Below are positions 57,801-64,000 of a stretch of 64,000 nucleotides of DNA, piece by piece. A program made the position numbers and the translations under genes. Below the pieces are notes generated by a model. It had not been told where the DNA came from. It did no database searches and saw only the letters and a list, made by a program, of their open reading frames with translations. This DNA comes from Corylus avellana (lineage: Eukaryota; Streptophyta; Magnoliopsida; Fagales; Betulaceae), in contig NC_081547.1 in NCBI RefSeq assembly GCF_901000735.1, positions 3,844,001 through 3,908,000 of the forward strand, given 5' to 3'. Numbering within the stretch: the stretch's first letter is position 1; every line of letters starts with the position of its first letter.

Positions 57801-59837
57801 GAATTGCTTTAGGGGCCATATTAAGTGTTTGAAGTGATTCTTGTCAGGTGCTCTAGGAAAGGTCTTGGGTTATCGTATCTGCCCTCCCATGACTCCACTT
57901 TGATGGGATCAACACCAGGTAATGACCTCTTTTTATGAAGGGATTCTTTCAGGAAAGTTTCCAAACACACCCTGGTCATCTTACTTCCAGGCCAACAATA
58001 AAATGAAGTAAGAAGATTCAGTTCTCAGAGCATTTCAAGTGGATTCTACCCAACAAAAAAAATCTAAAATAAGAAAAGCTTGATGTCACTACATGATAAA
58101 ACTTCGGATCAAAGCCGGTAGAGCTTTAAGCACATGATAGTAAATGCAGAAGGCAGGCACTTTTCCTGAAACCATTTTTTCCCTTTTTGCAAGGCAAAGT
58201 ACATAATGAAAAGGAGGCAGCACTTTGTGTCAATGGATTTGTCAACTTCGACTAAAATACCAAGTCTCTAGATATTTTCTTCATAACATGAAGAACCAAC
58301 TATTACTAACTACCGTTGAGATTTTGGAGAATTGCAAAGGACTTGCAATCATGGAATTTGAATAACCCAAAAAGTGAGGGAAAAAAAAGGTCTATTGTTT
58401 TGACAAACATGTTCCAGAGAAATATTTTGTTGAGATCAAAACTTAAATCCATGAAGAGATAATTTCTGCCCAAGCTAGTGGAAAAAAAGAAAACAAGGTA
58501 AACTAATCAAAACAGAACATACAAGGAGTTCAGAGAAAATATCCATTTTCTCAATTTCCTTAAAATTTTCACCTGAAAAACTATGGAGCCTAAGTAAATA
58601 AATAATAAAATTTAAAATTTTTTTTTTAAAAAAAAAACACCTAGAGGGGAATTTGAAGGAGAAAATCATTGTTCACAAATTTTTTTTTCTTCCTAGAACA
58701 TCTATGGTTAATCTGTTGGAGATGCTTCAACGGCAATGACAGCCATTCGATTTTGTTGAGGACCTGTTCAAATTAAAACAGACGCTCTCAGTATGTGTTA
58801 ATCACAAGATCCTTCCTCATTTTTACCATTATCTACAAAAAGAAAGAGCCTTTACAGTCAAGAATCAGTCATCGATTTTTAAAGACAAAACTGCATGATA
58901 ATCGCGAAGTCCTAATGAAACTTTTTTTTTTTTGATTTGGCACAGGTATCCGGAGCTTCGCTCCGACTAATCTGAAAGTGCACAGACCCTCGACAAAGAA
59001 TTTCTCGCAATTACACCTCAGTTAATTTAAGGGGCAAATCCCCAGTCTGATCGCCCTAAGAAGCAGTTTACATTCCTAGGGTTTCGAACCTAAAACCTTG
59101 AGGAGCATATTCAAAGTCCTAGGCTGTCCAACCACCAGGCCAACCCCTTGGGTTCAAAGCCCTAATGAAACTTTGCTGCTACATAAAGCAAATAATAACG
59201 TGAACACGCACTTTCTTGATTTGGATGAAAACCCAAAATCTACGTAACCTTTCAGAACACACAATGTACAAAGCTACAAAATTTAGTCATCATACAAGCC
59301 CCCAATTACTCAAATAAATTCCCAAGCGCCTCCACTAATCAAATTAAAACAGCAAAACCAAACATTTTATATGCAAATTAATAGTCATGTCATACACACA
59401 TAAATTTGCTATAGAATAATATCATATTTACCGGGGAAAAAAAAACATTTTATATGCAAATGCAGAATTAAGCAAAACGTAAATGTGAAAATAAAATTAA
59501 CTGACCGTCGTTTACCCTTCCCATTACTCGTTTCTTCAATCTCTTCTTCTTCTTCTTCATCATCATCTTCGTTCTTGGAACCAGAGCCGTCGGTTTCCTG
59601 CGGTTCGGCCGTCGCCGTCCGATCATCTTCTTCAGCTTCGCCGACCTCCTCGGCTTCCTCGTGCTCGCTCTGGAGGAACAGGTCCACCTGTTCCCTTATG
59701 AAGGCCTTTTTTTCCGTCAAATCCACGCCGAAATCTTCCTCGAGCCGCCGACGCACGGTGCCGGTGGTCGTCGTGTTGAGGTCCGAGCTCCGGAGAAACT
59801 CCCGGAGCCGCGCGATTAGCTCCGAGTCGGATACCAT
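54855..59837 (-). CDS. DEK_C and double SWIB/MDM2-domain protein
   Basis: Six exons: complement(join(54855..54980, 55797..55972, 56461..56517, 56834..57008, 57117..57231, 59506..59837)), 981 nt, 326 aa, all GT-AG and in frame. Residues about 1-55 (SELIARLREFLRSSDLNTTT..VRRRLEEDFGVDLTEKK) form a DEK C-terminal-like domain. A very acidic stretch follows (EDDDEEEEEEIEE). The first SWIB domain has LSPQLQEFLGEPEMARTEVV, QLWAYIREKNLQDPKNRR and DSINMFQMNKVLSKHIWPL; the second has LQLSDALVKFFGTGESELSR, RMWEYIKQNNLQDPSDKRR and DSFTGFTVSKLLAAHFIK. A basic linker (EPKRKEKRQKGGKSG) separates them and may carry a nuclear signal. The architecture resembles plant proteins related to yeast Tri1/Uaf30, thought to act in chromatin or RNA polymerase I factors. 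Intron 1 is long (2.3 kb) and holds a SINE. Confidence 0.9.
58924..59160 (-). mobile_element. tRNA-derived SINE in intron 1 of the SWIB gene
   Basis: On the minus strand the element starts near 59157 with a polymerase III A-box-like TTGGCCTGGTGGTTGG, has a B box GGTTCGAAACC near 59093, and ends with GGATACCTGTGCCAAATC plus an A tract (poly-T at 58922-58933 on the plus strand). A 13 bp direct repeat CCTAATGAAACTT flanks it at 58911-58923 and 59161-59173, a typical target-site duplication. Resembles plant Au-type SINEs. Confidence 0.85.
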
Positions 59838-59850
59838 TTTGCCGGGTTAT

Positions 59851-59885
59851 GGGGTTGGGTTTGGGTTTGGGTTTGGGTCTGGGTG
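59851..59885 (+). repeat. TTTGGG hexamer repeat just upstream of the SWIB start
   Basis: GGGTTTGGGTTTGGGTTTGG lies within 25 bp of the start codon, on the leader side. On the gene strand it reads as AAACCC repeats, which recall telo-box motifs (AAACCCTAA) but lack the TA. Confidence 0.8.
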
Positions 59886-60189
59886 AAGCTCAGGTGGGCG
59901 GTAGAGAATGGGATTCTGAGGGGGAATTGGGCGTGGAAGAGAGAGGACAAATATGGAAATAAAAGAAAAGTCTCTCTCCTTCTCTCTTTCTCTAAAGTTT
60001 CATCCGTTTCTCGTTCGACTGAAAAGTAAAGTGGGGCCCACTCCTTCTCGTGCGTTTTTCTTGAGTTTCATGCGGAAAAATGAAGAAGTGGGTGGGCTTG
60101 GAGTTCCAAACTTTCGCCAACTTGTAAGTTGTAAACGATGACGTTAAAATTGATGACCATATACTAATTCCAATAATTTTGGAGAATTT

Positions 60190-60545
60190 TCATATGAGGA
60201 TTTTAGATATTTTTAAAAAATAATAATTTTATGATAAAGTTCTTTTCATTTTTATTAAATAATTTAAATTTTATTTACTCAATATGTAATTTAAACTGGC
60301 ATAATGTATTAATGTAGTAATTTTATAAGTCACTCTTGTGTCACTCTATAAATGAGGTGACTTATAAAATTAATATTTGAACAAAATTAAATAATGATTA
60401 ATCACAAGCTCAATCGTAATTTTATAAGTCACGTCATTTTTAAAGTGACTTCTAACACTACTCGTATTAATGATAATAAATATTTAAACAACACCATTAA
60501 ATATCATTTAATCAGAATTTTAGAATTTTGTCATAAAATTACTTT
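60190..60545. repeat. AT-rich nested inverted repeat
   Basis: AATAATTTTATGATAAAGTT at the left is matched by TTTTGTCATAAAATTACTTT at the right in reverse complement. Inside, TTATAAGTCAC and its reverse complement occur several times (60328, 60358, 60423). No coding sequence. Probable MITE. Confidence 0.55.
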
Positions 60546-60555
60546 GAAAAATTAG

Positions 60556-60970
60556 GAAAAAATCAAAATGAGTCCTAAATTTTATTGCCATTTAAATTTA
60601 ATCATTTGTTTCCAAATTCAACAATTAATTCCTTAAGCTTTACCTGTATTTTAAATTTGTTGTTCAAATAATAACCGCTTGTATGTCACGTGGACAATTT
60701 ACAGTGTGACACCCGCCAACATAATGTCGCCTTATACTTGTCGGTCACATTTGCACAAAAAAACGGGTGGAGGTGGAGGTGGTCTACATTTGTCTGATAG
60801 GCTTGTCGTGACTTAATATTGGTGGATGTGACGTGGTAAAGTAAATTATTCATGTAGGGTTGGTAATAATTTATACGGCAGAATAATTAATTTAAAACAC
60901 AGGTAAACCCTAAGGAGCTAATTATCTAATTTAAATGTCCAATAACTAAATTGAAATCACCAAAAAAAAA
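60556..60970. repeat. Foldback MITE-like element
   Basis: The left arm (AATTCCTTAAGCTTTACCTG and then TATTTTAAATTTGTT) matches the reverse complement of the right arm (AAACACAGGTAAACCCTAAGG). The arms extend over about 110 bp. The centre contains GTCACGTGGACAATTTACAG and GGAGGTGGAGGTGG. No coding sequence. Confidence 0.65.
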
Positions 60971-63260
60971 ATTTTTTTTTTTTTTTCCCAATAATTAAGA
61001 GAATCCTCCATCTTAAGAGATAGGGCTTCAAAACATAGAAGCAGGCTCGGCCTAAATAGCCTTGTTAATGGAAATGGGCCGGAGGGCTGATTTAAGCCTC
61101 AGCTTTGACTATGACTTGGTCTCATCAAAGAGGATTTGTCTCTTTTTGAAGTCCTAAAGGCACCATTCACTTTCTAGCGTTAGGAGGAAAATGAAATCAT
61201 TCATACTGAATTTTTATGCTCATTAAATGCTATAAATTTTTATTTTTTTATTTTTTTTAATGATTAGTAATTTAAATAGTAAATGTGAGAAAATCTCTAT
61301 GAGGCTCACCTGTCCGAGTAGGTTTTAGGCATCTTACTCTTTACTCGGACACGTGAGCTTAATAAGAATTTTATCATATTTACTATCCGAATTATTGACA
61401 AATTGTTGAAACGCTTTGCTGATAAATATATAAGGAGCATGGAAGGCGTCTATGCCAAAAAAGCATAGAATAAGAGGTAAAGTGACATAGGGTTGTATTA
61501 AAGAAGAACACATCTTTGACTTTCTTTGGGGGAAGCCCTTTTAATTTTATTAGTATAGTTTATTTCATTTTTGTTATTGTCATCTCCAACAAAACCCCCG
61601 TTCGACTTTGCCTTTTTTGTCTTATTTTATATCAAATTATTAAAAAAAAAAAACCAATGCGAAACATTTTAAAAATCATGAAAATACTGCCATGCCAATG
61701 CGTGCAATTTAAGCAAAAACAAGTGAGGAGGTACACAAAATGTAACTTGGGCTCTGAACTTGAATCTAAAAGCTTGCTATTTTATTAGGCTTTGCAAAAC
61801 AAGATAATATAAGAAAAGCATAGGGTCGGTGGCATAGGCTCCCACCGACCCTGTTAGATTAAGCCATATATTTTTAATCTAAAAAATAATTTCTCTCATT
61901 ATTGGTCACCAGAAAGGCGATGGCAATTAGTGCCGTAAAATATGATTGAGATTCTCTCAGATTTTTTAAAATATGAAATTCTCAAATTTTAAAATTTGAT
62001 TCATCTATTATATATAACGGCCCAAAAATTAGGGCCATGTTTTCTGTATGAGATTTTTTTTTTTTTTTTTTTGTCAGAACTTCAAAATGCTCATGTCAAA
62101 CAAATGGGTAGTGAATAGAAAATTGCTATAAATTTTTCACTTGATTCACATGAAGCAAAAGCAACATAAGTTTTGATGGTGTAGTTGATCTAATGGACTT
62201 TTCAATACTTAAGTAAGCAAAATGAATAGTATAACGTTACACTTACAAGAAGAGTTAGAGTCATCTCAAATTAAGCATGAGTATATGGTTGTTGTACTTA
62301 GAATGGTGAAACAACATTCTCTTATGTAGAGCATTAAGTGATTATTCTTTTGTTTTATAATTGATCATTATTGAATTTTGATTTAATAATGATTTTCAAA
62401 GTTATATTAACTTTGAGGGATAAAAAAAAAAATAATATGTAGCATTTCTTACGAGCTAGCAGATTAATTAAAACTGGTCTGCTGCTCACCCTTAGTTGAA
62501 ACTTATACTTTAAATTTGTCATCCTGGCTTGAATCTTAGGCTCTCATGTCCGTTCTCTTAACTTAGATTGATTCGGCATATGTCTACTCTATCAAAGTGT
62601 TATAAAGTAGAGAAAGAAGAAGTTCAAAATATTGTCTAAATAAATCAGCAGAAAAAACATTTTTCCTTTAAGCACAAATGGGAGCTCTTATGAATCTATG
62701 ATAATTGAGACATGTTATAGGAAGTGACATTTTTAACAAATGGAGAGTATCAACTCCATTCTTTAATGCTCTTTTATTTTATAAAAATATTTGAAAAAAA
62801 GATCATGTTAATCACAAACACATTGAAAAATGAGAAATTTAAATTACCTACACATTTTTTTTTATTTGAGAGAAAAAAAAAAAACCCATAATAATTAAAA
62901 TATTTCCAAACAAAGACTACCACAGGGGTGAAAAATGGGCAAAAACTGAAAAACCCAGGTTGAAAGATGGATAACAATTAACAAATAAAGAAAATAATAT
63001 ATATATCCACGTAAAGGGCAGGAAAATAAGGATAAAAACTAGTGATAAAAATTAGTGATGTCCGCTTCATGAATTATTGACCGATTGATGTTCTCCTATG
63101 GAACAAAAAAAAATGATAATAAATTGATACAGACAAGTTGGTGCTGCAGGTGTCGGAGCTTGTTAGATATTAATTGCCCGAAACCCCTCTTTTTGTCGTT
63201 GGCTATATTTAGCTATTTAGCTACATGATTCTCTGGCATCGGTTACTCAGTTTTTTCTGA

Positions 63261-64000
63261 CTCCTTTGCTCACGCCTTATCCTTCTAAACCCACACACAC
63301 CAGTTTACTTCAGTTTCTCCATTTCTACCCACCACATATTTTCCACAGGTATATATATACATATGTTCATCACTGCTTTCATTTCTCTGAAGATGTAGCC
63401 AGTCAGCCGGTGAAGCTATATATATATATATATATGGATTGCATGCTACTCTGGTTCTCAGAGTTGGAAATTACAAGTGATCATAGGATTTTCTTCTTCA
63501 GTAATGAAGTTGACAGAATGTCTTCCCAAAATATCATTTTCATGTCTTTGATTTCTTTATATTTTCTGTAGGTGCCATGTCTTCGTGATGATTCTGCAGG
63601 GATGGACTGCAAAACAGTGAGTAAAGGTACATTATAAGCAGTTTAATTTTTATTATTATTATTTTTTTAATTTGAAAAAACTTGCATGCAAAAAAAAAAT
63701 TATAAATGAATCCCAATAAATGTAAATCTGAGAGTTGTATTAGACAGTAATTAGAAAGTGATTAAATAAAAAATTTGACTAGTCAATTAAATTCTATCAT
63801 GTATGAATTGTAGAATTGTATGTAAACTTACTTTGCATCGATTTCCTGTTGACTATCGTTGTAGAAAAAGACATAAATCCAATGTCGTATTCGTTGCATT
63901 TATCGCCAACAACCCTTACCCGTCGTTTATGCATTGATTTAACCTTAACTTTATCTTGTGTACTGGTCCCAAAAAGATAATAGAAAAGGTTGCAGTAAAG
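63261..64000 (+). other. Possible 5' end of a gene running off the right edge
   Basis: Pyrimidine-rich leader-like DNA (63260-63350) is followed by a candidate acceptor TTTTCTGTAG ending at 63572, a short possible exon containing ATGTCTTCGTGATGATTCTG and CAAAACAGTGAGTAAAG, and a donor-like GGTACA near 63628. A TA microsatellite lies at 63418-63435. No protein family can be recognised from so little sequence. Confidence 0.25.

Larger units (their letters stand above)
59886..63260. other. Right-hand intergenic DNA
   Basis: The first ~150 bases are the SWIB upstream region (CT-rich). The rest is AT-rich with foldback repeats (listed), microsatellites and poly-A/T tracts. No recognisable protein on either strand. 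Confidence 0.5.

Noticed and set aside
59085..59160. tRNA-like A and B boxes
   Set aside because: No cloverleaf forms; the sequence is the polymerase III promoter of a SINE with an A tract and target duplication.
1..64000. CRISPR arrays, bacterial operons, phage or viral genes
   Set aside because: None seen. Direct repeats are microsatellites, tandem duplicates or transposon ends, and genes are plant nuclear genes with introns.

Overview
The window is nuclear DNA of a flowering plant, most likely a woody eudicot (rosid-like). AT-rich intergenic DNA is full of microsatellites, foldback elements, a SINE and LTR scraps, genes have GT-AG introns, and every recognisable protein is a plant nuclear family. 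The species cannot be named from the sequence.

Layout: 1-5600 is intergenic DNA. From 5.6 to 37 kb lies a tandem array of five plus-strand LBD (LOB-domain) transcription-factor genes related to Arabidopsis LBD36/ASL1, called LBD1-LBD5 here (starts at 6820, 15119, 25717, 31585, 35026). The spacers hold broken copies of neighbouring genes: a Misato fragment between LBD1 and LBD2, a HISN2 (histidine biosynthesis) pseudogene between LBD2 and LBD3, a second HISN2 fragment plus its flank between LBD3 and LBD4, and another Misato fragment between LBD4 and LBD5. The complete, apparently intact Misato gene (minus strand, nine coding exons, 572 aa) follows LBD5. This pattern implies repeated unequal exchange of units containing an LBD gene and part of its downstream neighbour.

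Within the array LBD1 and LBD2 look like conventional LBD36-type proteins with one intron. LBD3-LBD5 are derived. They share an altered start region that fuses old leader sequence to the coding region. LBD3 and LBD4 have lost the intron by coding deletions with different endpoints, and the DPVYG motif of the LOB domain is replaced in both by a nearly perfect palindromic inverted duplication. LBD3-LBD5 have repeated C-terminal Gln/Phe-Asn-Gly modules (37 aa units in LBD5), and LBD5 has a C-terminal frameshift. All keep the CX2CX6CX3C zinc-finger cysteines and long open frames.

Right of the array on the minus strand are an HHO/NIGT1-type GARP repressor gene (47678-49634, 313 aa) and a DEK_C plus double SWIB-domain gene (54855-59837, 326 aa, with a SINE in intron 1). 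A tRNA-Glu(UUC) gene lies on the plus strand at 52673. The last 4 kb is mostly foldback repeats and unassigned DNA. Exon joins were chosen by hand from splice signals, reading frame and remembered family resemblance; no alignment or search was run.
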